64,000 nucleotides of DNA from Streptomyces deccanensis. Its GTDB lineage: Bacteria > Actinomycetota > Actinomycetes > Streptomycetales > Streptomycetaceae. Below, in pieces: positions 24,195 through 33,010 of this stretch. The notes under the pieces are model-generated. The model made no database searches. It was not told the origin of the DNA and saw only the letters and a list, made by a program, of their open reading frames with translations. The first letter of the stretch is position 1, and every line of letters begins with the position of its first letter. The position numbers and the translations under genes were made by a program. The stretch spans positions 3,720,001 to 3,784,000 of the forward strand of contig NZ_CP092431.1 in assembly GCF_022385335.1 (NCBI RefSeq), read 5' to 3'.

Positions 24195-24356
24195 CTACGG
24201 CTTCTCCTCGATGAGGCTCACGCCCGGTATCGCGAGCAGTCGGTCCTTGATGTCGGCGGTGCCCGACGACGACCCGGCGGCGTTGGCCGCCCCCGCCGTG
24301 CCCAGTGTGCCGATGAGCACCACGAGCGACAGCACCCACCTGAGTGCTTTGCGCAT
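24195..24356 (-). pseudogene. 5' end of an S28-type tripeptidyl aminopeptidase gene (remnant)
   Basis: ATG 24356 follows GGGGAG by six bases. It encodes 53 residues, MRKALRWVLSLVVLIGTLGT...ANAAGSSSG then TADIKDRLLAIPGVSLIEEKP, stopping at TAG 24197-24195. As I recall the secreted S28 peptidases of Streptomyces, they start the same way and continue EEKPY...; here the stop arises exactly where sequence relation ends. The signal peptide and ribosome binding site are intact, so a short secreted peptide may still be produced. The matching 3' end lies at 21640-21771 on the same strand. Confidence 0.65.
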
Positions 24357-24496
24357 GCGTTTCTCCCCTATGCAGCGGCTGTGCGCCGGAAGCTATCGGA
24401 GCGGCCGCCGGGGCACCAGGGAAGAAAGGGGCCAACTGGACTGCTTTCAGCCGCAGATGGGAGCGATAGGGAAAACCCTGTGCGGCGCGGGGAGGT

Positions 24497-24877
24497 TCAG
24501 CGCAGGATCCAGCCCGAGTCGAAGCTCTCGCCGCCGGCGCGGGCCTTGATCCGCACGGCGCGGCGGCCGGCGTGGACCGTCACGGGACCGGTGGGACTCG
24601 CCTCGTTGCGGACCCAGCGCCCGCCCCTGGCCCGGATGCGGATCGCGCCCTTGCGGACCTGCTTCCCGGGCACGAGGACGACGCACACATAGCGGCCGCC
24701 CTTGCGGTAGACCCGTACAGTTCCGGTGTCGAAGGTCAGCGTGCGCACCTTGCGGCCGGGACAGGACGTGGCGGCGGCCTCCGCGCTCGCCACCGGGCCC
24801 GCCAGGGTCAGCAGACCGGCGATCGTCAGCACGGCCAGTACGAGCGCCGTCGGCCGACGCGTTCCCCGCCTGATCAC
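24497..24877 (-). CDS. small secreted protein of unknown function
   Basis: 126 residues from GTG 24877, eight bases after GGGAGG. A frame extension to ATG 24922 lacks this support. LVLAVLTIAGLLTLAGPVASAEA is a signal peptide. The mature part is basic and beta-rich with two Cys (TSCPGRKVRTLTFDTGTVRVY, YVCVVLVPGKQ) and ends DSGWILR. Such short exported basic proteins are common in Streptomyces, and none of its features names a function. GC content is normal, so it lies outside the island. Confidence 0.65.
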   Translation of the reverse strand: MIRRGTRRPTALVLAVLTIAGLLTLAGPVASAEAAATSCPGRKVRTLTFDTGTVRVYRKGGRYVCVVLVPGKQVRKGAIRIRARGGRWVRNEASPTGPVTVHAGRRAVRIKARAGGESFDSGWILR

Positions 24878-25010
24878 CCGCTGCCCCTCCCGTCCCCAGA
24901 CCGTACTGATGTACGGACGCACGCCCCCCGCCGGAAGGTTGCACGCGCGGGGCGGAACGTCCTCGAAGGTCCCCTACGGCCCCCTGTGGCCGGTCCGCTG
25001 CCGCCGGTCG

Positions 25011-28000
25011 CTACGTCCGCAGCGCCGGCTCGCCCACGAAGGTGCGCCAGAGGGCGGCGTACCGGCCGTCGCGGGCCAGCAGTTCGTCGTGGGTGCCGTC
25101 CTCGGCGACCCGGCCGTGGTCCATCACGACGACGCGGTCGGCACGGGCGGCCGTGGTGAGGCGGTGGGCCACGACCAGGGTCGTCCGGCGGCCGGCGAGG
25201 CGGTCGGTGGCGTGGTTGACCTGGGCCTCGGTGGCCAGGTCCAGGGCCGCCGTCGCCTCGTCGAGGAGCAGGACGTCGGGGTCGACCAGCTCCGCGCGGG
25301 CCAGCGCGATCAGCTGGCGCTGTCCGGCGGAGAGGTTGCGGCCGCGTTCGGCGACCTCGTGGAGGTAGCCGCCGTCGAGCGTGGCGATCATGTCGTGGGC
25401 GCCGACGGCACGGGCGGCGGCCTCCACCTCGGCGTCGGTGGCCTCGGGGCGGCCGTAGGCGATGGCGTCCCGGATCGTGCCCTGGAACAGGTACGCCTCC
25501 TGCGGGACGACCCCGAGCCGGTGCCGGTAGGAGGTGAGGTCGAGGTCGCGCAGATCGGTGCCGTCGACCGTGACCCGCCCGCCGGTGGGGTCGTAGAAGC
25601 GGGCGACCAGCTTGACCAGCGTCGACTTGCCGGCGCCGGTCTCGCCGACGAAGGCGACGGTCTGCCCGGCGGGGATGGACAGCGTCACACCGCTGAGGGC
25701 CTCCTCGGCCTCGTCGGCGGTGCCGTACGCGAAGTCCACGCCCTCGAAGGCGATCTCGCCGCGCAGGGACAGCACCTCCAGGGGTTCGGGGGCCGCCTTG
25801 GTCGACGTCGGCTCCTGGAGGAGTTCCTGGATGCGGCCCAGGGAGACGGTGGCCTGCTGGTAGCCGTCGAAGACCTGGGAGAGCTGCTGGACGGGGGCGA
25901 AGAAGAGGTCGATGTAGAGGAGGTAGGCGACCAGGGCGCCGGTGGTGAGGGTGCCCGCGTCGACGCGGTGGGCGCCGACGATCAGGACGGCCGCCGCGGC
26001 GGCCGAGGACAGGAACTGCACGAACGGGAAGTAGAGCGAGATCAGCCACTGGCCGTGGACGCGGGCCCGGCGGTAGCTGTCGCTGCCGGCCGCGAAGCGC
26101 TCGCCGCCCGTGCGCTCGCCCCGGAACGCCTGCACGATCCGCAGCCCGGCCACCGACTCCTGGAGGTCCGCGTTGACCACGGACACCCGCTCGCGGGCCA
26201 GTTCGTACGCCTTCACGCTCGCGCGGCGGAAGAAGACCGTACAGACGATCAGCGGCGGGAGCGTGGCGAAGACGACGAGGGCGAGCTGGACGTCGATCAC
26301 GACCAGGGCGACCATGATCCCGAAGAAGGTGACGACGGAGACGAACGCGGTGACCAGTCCGGTCTGCAGGAAGGTCGAGAGCGCGTCGACGTCGGTCGTC
26401 ATCCGCGTCATGATCCGGCCGGTCAACTCCCGCTCGTAGTAGTCGAGTCCGAGGCGCTGGAGCTGGGCGAAGATCTTCAGGCGGAGCGAGTAGAGGACGC
26501 GTTCGCCGGTGCGGCCGGTCATCCGCATCTCACCGACCTGGGCCGCCCACTGCGCGAGGACCGCGACCAGCCCCAGCAGGGACGCGGCCCACACCGCGCC
26601 GAGGGCCGCCTGGGAGACGCCGTCGTCGATGCCGTGCCGGATCAGCACCGGCAGCAGCAGGCCCATGCCCGCGTCGACGGCGACCAGGGCCAGGCTGAGG
26701 AGGAGGGGCAGGCCGAAGCCGCGCAGCAGCCGCTTCAGGCCGTACGACTCCTCCGGCGCGACCGCGCGGGCCTCGTCGATGCCGGGGGTGTCGGTCGCCG
26801 GGGGCAGCGCCTCCACCTGGGCGAGGAGTTCGGGGGTGGCGGGGGTGCCGTCGAAGGCGGTGTCCCGGGGCTCCCGGTCGCCCGTCCACAGCCGGGGCGT
26901 GATGCCGCGCTCGGCGTCGAACTCGGCGTCCAGCTCGTCCCGTATCGAGTCGCGTGCGGCGGAGTCCTCGGTCTTGGCGAGCGAGGTGGTCGGGGTGTGG
27001 CCGGGCGAGACGCCGCCCAGTTCGTCGGGGTCGGTGAGCAGTCGGCGGTAGAGGGCGGAGCGGCGCTCCAGCTCCTCGTGGGTGCCGATGTCGGCGAGGC
27101 GGCCCTCGTCGAGGACGGCGATGCGGTCGGCGAGGCCGAGGGTGGAGCGGCGGTGGGCGATGAGGAGGGTGGTGCGGCCCTCCATGACGTGGGCCAGCGC
27201 CTCGTGGATCTCGTGCTCCACGCGGGCGTCCACCGCCGAGGTCGCGTCGTCGAGGACGAGCAGGCGCGGGTCCGTGAGGAGGGCGCGGGCGAGGGCGATC
27301 CGCTGGCGCTGGCCGCCGGAGAGGGTGAGGCCGTGCTCGCCGACCTTGGTGGCGTAGCCCTCCGGCAGCTCGGCGATGAAACGGTCCGCCTGAGCGGCGC
27401 GGGCGGCGGTCTCGATCTGCTCGTCGGTCGCGTCGGGGCGGCCGTAGGCGATGTTGGCGCGCACGGTGTCGGAGAAGAGGAAGGAGTCCTCGGGGACGAG
27501 TCCGATCGCGGCCCGCAGCGAGTCCTGCGTCAGCTCGCGGACGTCGTGGCCGCCGATGAGGACGGCGCCGCGCGTCACGTCGTAGAAGCGGGGCAGGAGG
27601 AGCGAGACGGTCGACTTGCCGGAGCCGGAGGAGCCGACGACGGCGAGGGTCTCGCCGGGCCGGATCTCGAAGCTGAGGCCGTCGAGGACCGGGGTGGTCC
27701 TGCCGTCGGGCCCCTCGTACCCGAAGGAGACGTCGTCGAACTCGACGGTCGCGGGCGCGTCGGCGGGGAGGGTCTTCGTGCCGTCGGTGAGCGTCGGCTC
27801 GGTGTCGATCAGCTCCAGGACGCGTTCCGTGCCGGCGCGGGCCTGCTGGCCGACGGTGAGGACCATCGCGAGCATGCGGACCGGGCCGACCAGCTGGGCG
27901 AGGTAGGTGGAGAAGGCGACGAACGTACCGAGCGTGATGTGGCCCCGGACGGCCAGCCAGCCGCCGAGCGCCAGCATGGCGACCTGGCCGAGGGCGGGGA

Positions 28001-28763
28001 CGGCCTGGAGGGCGGGGGTGTAGCGGGAGTTGAACCGGATGGTCCGCAGCCGGCCCGCGAAGAGCCGCCGCCCGACCTCACGCAGCTTGCCGGTCTCCTG
28101 CTCCTCCTGTCCGAACCCCTTCACCACGCGTACGCCGCTGACGGCGCCGTCGACCACGCCCGCGACGGCGGCGGCCTGGGCCTGGGCGTACCAGGTGGCG
28201 GGGTGCAGCTTGGTGCGGCTGCGCTGGGCGATCCACCACAGGGCGGGCGCGACGGCGACCGCGACCAGGGTGAGCGGGAGGGACAGCCACGCCATGATCA
28301 CGAGGGAGATCAGGAACAGCAGGATGTTGCCGATGGTCATCGGCAGCATGAAGAGCAGGCCCTGGATCAGTTGGAGGTCGCTGGTGGCGCGGCCGACGAC
28401 CTGGCCGGTGGACAGCTCGTCCTGACGGCGGCCGTCGAGGCGGGTGATCGTGCCGTACATCTCCGTCCGCAGGTCGTGCTGGACGTCGAGGGCGAGGCGG
28501 CCGCCGTAGTAGCGGCGGATGTAGGTGAACACGTAGACGAGGAGGGCGGCGCCGATCAGGGCCGCCGCCCAGGGCGCCATGTCCCGGGTCTTGTCCCCGA
28601 TCACGTCATCGATGATCACCTTGGTGATCAGGGGTACCAGGGCCATCACGGCCATACCGGCCAGTGACGAGCCGAGGGCGAGGATCACGTCCTTGGGGTA
28701 CCGCCAGGCGTATCCGGCCAGTCTGCGCGCCCAACCTCGGTCGCCCCCCTGCTGCGCTACCAC
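25011..28763 (-). CDS. fused double ABC exporter (TMD-NBD-TMD-NBD)
   Basis: 1250 residues from GTG 28763, seven bases after GGAGGG; starts at 28796 or 28826 lack a good site. The first half carries six helices, then Walker A GSSGSGKST and signature LSGGQRQR. The second half has another six helices, Walker A GETGAGKST and signature LSAGQRQL, with Walker B DVLLLDEATAALD. In the first NBD the Walker B segment reads LLVLDDATSAVD, so the catalytic Glu is Asp. That asymmetry is typical of heterodimeric exporters with one degenerate site. A charged linker of ~100 residues joins the halves. It is probably a multidrug or lipid exporter at the cytoplasmic membrane. Confidence 0.88.
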   Translation of the reverse strand: MVAQQGGDRGWARRLAGYAWRYPKDVILALGSSLAGMAVMALVPLITKVIIDDVIGDKTRDMAPWAAALIGAALLVYVFTYIRRYYGGRLALDVQHDLRTEMYGTITRLDGRRQDELSTGQVVGRATSDLQLIQGLLFMLPMTIGNILLFLISLVIMAWLSLPLTLVAVAVAPALWWIAQRSRTKLHPATWYAQAQAAAVAGVVDGAVSGVRVVKGFGQEEQETGKLREVGRRLFAGRLRTIRFNSRYTPALQAVPALGQVAMLALGGWLAVRGHITLGTFVAFSTYLAQLVGPVRMLAMVLTVGQQARAGTERVLELIDTEPTLTDGTKTLPADAPATVEFDDVSFGYEGPDGRTTPVLDGLSFEIRPGETLAVVGSSGSGKSTVSLLLPRFYDVTRGAVLIGGHDVRELTQDSLRAAIGLVPEDSFLFSDTVRANIAYGRPDATDEQIETAARAAQADRFIAELPEGYATKVGEHGLTLSGGQRQRIALARALLTDPRLLVLDDATSAVDARVEHEIHEALAHVMEGRTTLLIAHRRSTLGLADRIAVLDEGRLADIGTHEELERRSALYRRLLTDPDELGGVSPGHTPTTSLAKTEDSAARDSIRDELDAEFDAERGITPRLWTGDREPRDTAFDGTPATPELLAQVEALPPATDTPGIDEARAVAPEESYGLKRLLRGFGLPLLLSLALVAVDAGMGLLLPVLIRHGIDDGVSQAALGAVWAASLLGLVAVLAQWAAQVGEMRMTGRTGERVLYSLRLKIFAQLQRLGLDYYERELTGRIMTRMTTDVDALSTFLQTGLVTAFVSVVTFFGIMVALVVIDVQLALVVFATLPPLIVCTVFFRRASVKAYELARERVSVVNADLQESVAGLRIVQAFRGERTGGERFAAGSDSYRRARVHGQWLISLYFPFVQFLSSAAAAAVLIVGAHRVDAGTLTTGALVAYLLYIDLFFAPVQQLSQVFDGYQQATVSLGRIQELLQEPTSTKAAPEPLEVLSLRGEIAFEGVDFAYGTADEAEEALSGVTLSIPAGQTVAFVGETGAGKSTLVKLVARFYDPTGGRVTVDGTDLRDLDLTSYRHRLGVVPQEAYLFQGTIRDAIAYGRPEATDAEVEAAARAVGAHDMIATLDGGYLHEVAERGRNLSAGQRQLIALARAELVDPDVLLLDEATAALDLATEAQVNHATDRLAGRRTTLVVAHRLTTAARADRVVVMDHGRVAEDGTHDELLARDGRYAALWRTFVGEPALRT

Positions 28764-28855
28764 GCCGGTGCCCTCCGTTCGTCCTGGTCTCCGCATGAGA
28801 CCAACACGGCGGGAGAGGGATTTCATCCCGCCGCAATATTTGGGGGCGCGTTTTG

Positions 28856-29101
28856 GCTCGGGGGGGGTGCCTGTTTCGTCGGCGGGTGCGGGTGAGTGGG
28901 GCTTCTCGCGCAGTTCCCCGCGCCCCTAAAAGACCAGGCCCCTGCGGGCCTGGAAGACCACGGCCCCGCAGGCCTGGAAAGCGACGGGGCTGCGGCCTGA
29001 AAAGCACGGGGCGCAGCCCCGGCTTTTCAGGGGCGCGGGGAACTGCGCGACCGGCCCCCACCGGAGCCGCACCCGCCGATGAAACGGGCACCCCCCGAGC
29101 T
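28856..29101. repeat. large inverted-repeat element, copy B
   Basis: Longest copy, about 246 bp. Ends GGCTCGGGGGGGTGCC and GGGCACCCCCCGAGCT. The arms contain GTTTCGTCGGCGGGTGCGG and its counterpart CCGCACCCGCCGATGAAAC, plus the 20-bp core GCGCAGTTCCCCGCGCCCCT. The centre has extra stem-forming blocks (CAGGCCCCTGCGGGCCTG, CGGGGCTGCG). It separates the ABC exporter gene from the MFS gene; there is no gene in 28764-29112. Confidence 0.85.
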
Positions 29102-29112
29102 ATGTGGCGCCC

Positions 29113-30345
29113 CTACGCCGGCGCCTCCGCTCGCTCCTCCTCCGCCGGCTCCGGGGCGGCGGCGGCCTCCGCCGACCCTTCGTCCCGGCTGAACAAGCAG
29201 ACCGCGGCGCACCCCGCGGCGATCAGCGCGGCGATGTACCAGTTCGCGCCGGGGACGTCCCAGTTCAGGGCCAGGTCGAAGAGGAGGCCCGCCAGCAGGG
29301 AGCCGATCATGTTGCCGGCGCTGCGGAAGAAGTGCATCGCGCCCATGGCCTTGGCGAGGCGGTCCGCCGGGACCTTGCGGGCGACCCAGATGTCGAAGGA
29401 GGGGACGAAGAGGATCTCGCCCAGCACCACGGTGAGGCAGCCCACGACCACCCAGGGGGCGGTGCGGCCCGCGCCGAACGCCGTGAAGGCGACCGTCATG
29501 CCCGCGAGGCCCAGCGCCATCACCGCCCCCGGCCGCAGGTGCTTGATCAGGAACTTGAACAGCGGGTACTGGAGGACCAGCACCGTCAGGCCCGTGATCC
29601 AGAAGGGGGCCGACGGCGCCCATCCGGTCGCGTACTCCTCCATGTGCAGCGGGATGCCGACCATGAAGCCGATGGACAGGAACCAGAAGACGGCGGAGAG
29701 CAGGAAGTAGCGGGTGGCCCCGCGGACCTCGATGCCCTTGAAGACCGCCGTGCTCAGCAGGGGCACCCGGTCCACCGGCTTGTCCACGGCCCCGAAGCCG
29801 TCCCTCGGGATGAACGCCGACGACGCCAGGCAGAAGCCGATGAAGATGGCGAAGACGACGGAGAACAGGGTGCGCAGGTCGACGTCCGCGAGCAGACCGC
29901 CGGCCAGCGCGCCGCCGAAGAGCCCCACCTGCGCCGACATCTGGAAGGTCGAGAAGGCCTTCGGGCGCTCGTCGTCGGGGTACGAGACCAGGATGTTCTT
30001 CAGGCCGGGGAAGGCCGTGCCGGAGCCGAGGCCGATGAGGAAGGCCAGGACGGAGTAGACGACGACGCCGTCGCCGAAGCCCATCAGGAACAGGGCCACC
30101 GCCTCCGTCGCGGTGCCCGCGAACACCGCGCCCCGGATGCCGATCCGGGCCGCGACCCCCTCGTAGAAGAAGGTCGCGGCGAGGCGGCCCACGTAGGTCA
30201 TGCACATCACGACCCCGGCCCAGAAGCCGCTGTCGGTGCCGCCGAGGGAGGCGACGAGTACGGGGAACCAGATGAAGTTCCCGATGTGGGCGAGGAAGAT
30301 GCCGGCGTTCACGCCGATCAGAGCCCGCCTGCGTTCGATGGTCAC
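29113..30345 (-). CDS. MFS transporter of the LysW cluster
   Basis: 410 residues from GTG 30345, overlapping the amidohydrolase stop as GTGA. Twelve hydrophobic segments, with a 2-3 loop VGRLAATFFYEGVAARIG that keeps the Gx3(D/E)RxGrr-like pattern, an FIPRDGFGAVDKPVDR central loop and a charged Glu/Ala-rich C-terminus. As the last gene of the operon it probably exports the finished product or takes part in self-protection. Drug or amino-acid-like substrates are both possible. Confidence 0.82.
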   Translation of the reverse strand: MTIERRRALIGVNAGIFLAHIGNFIWFPVLVASLGGTDSGFWAGVVMCMTYVGRLAATFFYEGVAARIGIRGAVFAGTATEAVALFLMGFGDGVVVYSVLAFLIGLGSGTAFPGLKNILVSYPDDERPKAFSTFQMSAQVGLFGGALAGGLLADVDLRTLFSVVFAIFIGFCLASSAFIPRDGFGAVDKPVDRVPLLSTAVFKGIEVRGATRYFLLSAVFWFLSIGFMVGIPLHMEEYATGWAPSAPFWITGLTVLVLQYPLFKFLIKHLRPGAVMALGLAGMTVAFTAFGAGRTAPWVVVGCLTVVLGEILFVPSFDIWVARKVPADRLAKAMGAMHFFRSAGNMIGSLLAGLLFDLALNWDVPGANWYIAALIAAGCAAVCLFSRDEGSAEAAAAPEPAEEERAEAPA

Positions 30346-31685
30346 GCGGCCGTTCCCTTCGGGTCGGACGGAGTACGGGGGGTGCGCAGGTCGGCTATCG
30401 CACGGGCCAGCGCGGGGCGGTCGATCTCCGTGCCCCGGACGACCGTGCGGACGGGCAGGGCCGACAGCGGGCGGTCGGGGGCGGAGGGGTGGAGGAGGTT
30501 GTACGTGGCGGGGGCGCCGGGGCTCAGGGGGTGCTCGCCCGTGGTGTCGCCGCTCAGCTCCGCGAAGTAGCGGCGGCCGCCCACCGTGGCCTGGTGGCGC
30601 AGCATCCCGTCCAGGGAGGTGTCGTCGCCGCGCAGCAGGTCCAGCTCGCTGAGCAGGGAGTAGCCGTGGTACGCGCCGGTGTTGCCGGAGTCGGTGCCGA
30701 CGAGCAGGTCTCCCCGGCCGAGCGCCGCGAGGGCGTTGCGGCGCATGTCGGCGAGGGCGGCGGTGCGGGTCTCCTGGACGCCGTACTCGATGCCGTACGG
30801 CTTCTCGATGCCCTTGACGAAGTCGAGGTTGCGGACGTCCTGGGTCTCGACGAAGCCCTCGCGGGAGTATTCGGTCAGGAACTCCTCGCCGGTCATGATC
30901 ATGGGGCGGAGGCCGGCCAGGGTGGACACGAAGCGCGCCCCCTCGAACTCCTTCCAGTCGACGTCGTCGAGGGTGCGGTCGCGCACGGTGTGGGCGAAGA
31001 GGCGGAAGCCGCACGCGTACGCCCAGCGGGTCTCCTGGAGGGTGTTGCAGTCGATGACGGCCGTGACACCGCGTTCCCGCGCCATGCGGGCGGTGAAGCG
31101 CAGGACCTTCTCCGACAGGCGGGAGAAGCGGACCGGGCTGCCGGGCTGTTCGGTGCCGTCGGTGAACATCACCTTCAGGAAGGTGCCGCCGCGTTCGGCG
31201 TTGGCGCGCAGGGCGTGGTCGAGGTCGGACTCGACGGCCAGCATGTGGACCGGCGCGGGGAACTCGACGCCGTGTCCGGTGCGGCCCGCCGCGTCGGTCG
31301 TCGCCGTCACCGCGTAGCCGCAGTGGACGATCTCCGGGTACGGCCACGGGGAGGCCTCGCGGCCGGCCGCCCAGGCGTCGGCGGCCAGCGGGAACCCGAA
31401 CATGTCCACGACGTGGGTGACCCCGTGGTACAGGTACTGGAGGGCCACGATCCGGGGGTCCTCGACCGTGTCGTCCCAGTTCGCGGGGAGCGCGACATGG
31501 GCGTGGGTCTCGGTGTAACCCGGCCAGAGCTCGGGCTCGTCGCCCTGCCGGGGGCCGGTGGGGGTGAAGGCGGTGAAGAGGCCGTCCTCGGTCGTGACGT
31601 CGTAGCGCGCCCCGGGGTCGAGGGCCGGGACGGCCACCCCGTGCAGGGTGACCGTCCCCGTGCGGCCGCCCGCGGCCTCGCTCAT
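30342..31685 (-). CDS. amidohydrolase superfamily metal-dependent hydrolase
   Basis: 447 residues from ATG 31685, overlapping the ligase stop by ATGA. The metal-binding H-x-H is H61/H63 in WPGYTETHAHVALP. Later elements are FLKVMFTDGT (possible bridging Lys), VIDCNTLQETRW, FRLFAHTVRD (His) and LLVGTDSGNTGAYHGYS, whose Asp is the usual catalytic residue of the superfamily. It may hydrolyse or cyclise an amide or imine bond in the product of the LysW pathway, or act as a dehydrating cyclase. It is not obviously a housekeeping dihydroorotase, imidazolonepropionase or adenosine deaminase. Confidence 0.75.
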   Translation of the reverse strand: MSEAAGGRTGTVTLHGVAVPALDPGARYDVTTEDGLFTAFTPTGPRQGDEPELWPGYTETHAHVALPANWDDTVEDPRIVALQYLYHGVTHVVDMFGFPLAADAWAAGREASPWPYPEIVHCGYAVTATTDAAGRTGHGVEFPAPVHMLAVESDLDHALRANAERGGTFLKVMFTDGTEQPGSPVRFSRLSEKVLRFTARMARERGVTAVIDCNTLQETRWAYACGFRLFAHTVRDRTLDDVDWKEFEGARFVSTLAGLRPMIMTGEEFLTEYSREGFVETQDVRNLDFVKGIEKPYGIEYGVQETRTAALADMRRNALAALGRGDLLVGTDSGNTGAYHGYSLLSELDLLRGDDTSLDGMLRHQATVGGRRYFAELSGDTTGEHPLSPGAPATYNLLHPSAPDRPLSALPVRTVVRGTEIDRPALARAIADLRTPRTPSDPKGTAA

Positions 31686-32935
31686 CGGGCCACCTCGACC
31701 TTGAGACGCAGCTCGATGGCGTCCAGGGCCTCCTCGTTGCGCTTGTTGACCTCGTCGCGGTCGGCGCCGGTGAAGATGATGTGGCCGATCCAGTCGAAGT
31801 TGCTCTTGGACAGGCGGCTGACCTCGACGCCGGGCTTCTTGTAGGCGAGGGCGCTGTGGAAGCCGGGCAGGTCCGTCAGGCCGTCGAAGCCGATGGACTC
31901 GACCGTGCCGGCGACCGGGGAGCCGAACCAGTGGCCGCCCGCGATGGTCTCGCCCGGGAAAGGCAGTTCGGGGCGCTCGCCGAGGGCCTGGCGGATGACC
32001 TCCAGATAGGCGTCGACGCCGGAGCTGATCTGCATCAGGCTCGGCACGATGCCGCCGATGAGCCGACCGTTGACCTCGCACAGCACCGGACCGTCGGGGC
32101 CGAGCAGGAACTCGGTGTGGATGAAGCCGAAGTCGACGCCCAGCTCGTCCAGGACCTTGGTGGTCATCGCGAACAGCTCGTCCTGGAGCGGGTGTCCGGT
32201 GAAGTAGGTGGCGCCCATCTCGATGAAGTGCGGGAAGCCGCTCAGCGGGCGGTCGGTCAGACCGAGGTTGACGACCTCGCCCTTGCCGAGCACGCACGAC
32301 TCCACCGAGATCAGCTCGCCGGTGACGAACTCCTCGATCAGGATGTCCGGGATGCGGACGACGCCGCGCCCGTAGTCGACGACCTCCGCCAGCTCGGCCA
32401 GGTACGCGGTCAGGTCGTCCTCGTCCTTCAGGTGCAGGACGTGCAGGCTGGCGGTGCCGTCGGACGGCTTCACCACGCAGGGGAAGCCGATCTCGCGGAC
32501 GGCCGCCTCGACCTTCGTCGGGTCCGAGACGTGCGCGAAGCGCGGCTGCCGGATGCCCGTGCCGTCGAGGGTGAGGCGGGTCAGGTGCTTGTGGCGGGCG
32601 TTGCGGGCGCCGTCGACGCTCATGCCGGGCAGGCCGAGCGCCTCGGCGACGGCGGCGGTGTGGACGGTGTGGTACTCGCTGTACGTGGTGACGCCGTGCA
32701 CGGGGCGCTCGGCGTGGACCTCGCGCGCCAGGGCGGTCAGCTCCTCGATGGAGAAGGCCTTCTCGCTCTTGATGACCTGGCAGTTGGGGTGCGCGTAGGC
32801 GGCCTCGGTGAGCGGGGAGACGGCGAGGTAGAAGTCGGGGTCGACCGAGACGAGGGTGACGTCGTGGCCGAGGTCCAGGGCGTTGGCGATACCGGCCATG
32901 CCGTTCGGGTTGCACTCGATCATGAGGATGTGCAT
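31682..32935 (-). CDS. ATP-grasp carboxylate-amine ligase
   Basis: 417 residues from ATG 32935. Opening MHILMIECNPNGMAG is the pre-ATP-grasp Rossmann-like domain. ATP-binding strands are IGFPCVVKPSDGTAS (Lys) and ILIEEFVTGELISVES. The Mg-binding end is VLCEVNGRLIGG (Glu and Asn). Family relatives join the carboxylate of one amino acid to the amine of another, as in BacD-type dipeptide ligases. In this operon it is the most likely step that couples the LysW-made diamino acid to another amino acid or carboxylic acid, taking the place of an NRPS. A 75-bp gap without coding separates it from the transketolase gene upstream. Confidence 0.82.
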   Translation of the reverse strand: MHILMIECNPNGMAGIANALDLGHDVTLVSVDPDFYLAVSPLTEAAYAHPNCQVIKSEKAFSIEELTALAREVHAERPVHGVTTYSEYHTVHTAAVAEALGLPGMSVDGARNARHKHLTRLTLDGTGIRQPRFAHVSDPTKVEAAVREIGFPCVVKPSDGTASLHVLHLKDEDDLTAYLAELAEVVDYGRGVVRIPDILIEEFVTGELISVESCVLGKGEVVNLGLTDRPLSGFPHFIEMGATYFTGHPLQDELFAMTTKVLDELGVDFGFIHTEFLLGPDGPVLCEVNGRLIGGIVPSLMQISSGVDAYLEVIRQALGERPELPFPGETIAGGHWFGSPVAGTVESIGFDGLTDLPGFHSALAYKKPGVEVSRLSKSNFDWIGHIIFTGADRDEVNKRNEEALDAIELRLKVEVAR

Positions 32936-33010
32936 GTCAGGGCTCCTTGAAGAGGCTGGTGGGGGCGATCAGTTCGGGGGCGCGGCCGGCGAGTGGCGCG
33001 GGCGGCGCGG

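Noticed and set aside
24726..28667. 1313-codon open frame antisense to the ABC exporter
   Set aside because: It is an antisense shadow of GC-rich coding DNA; composition is Gly/Val/Asp-rich without domains, whereas the minus frame has complete ABC motifs.
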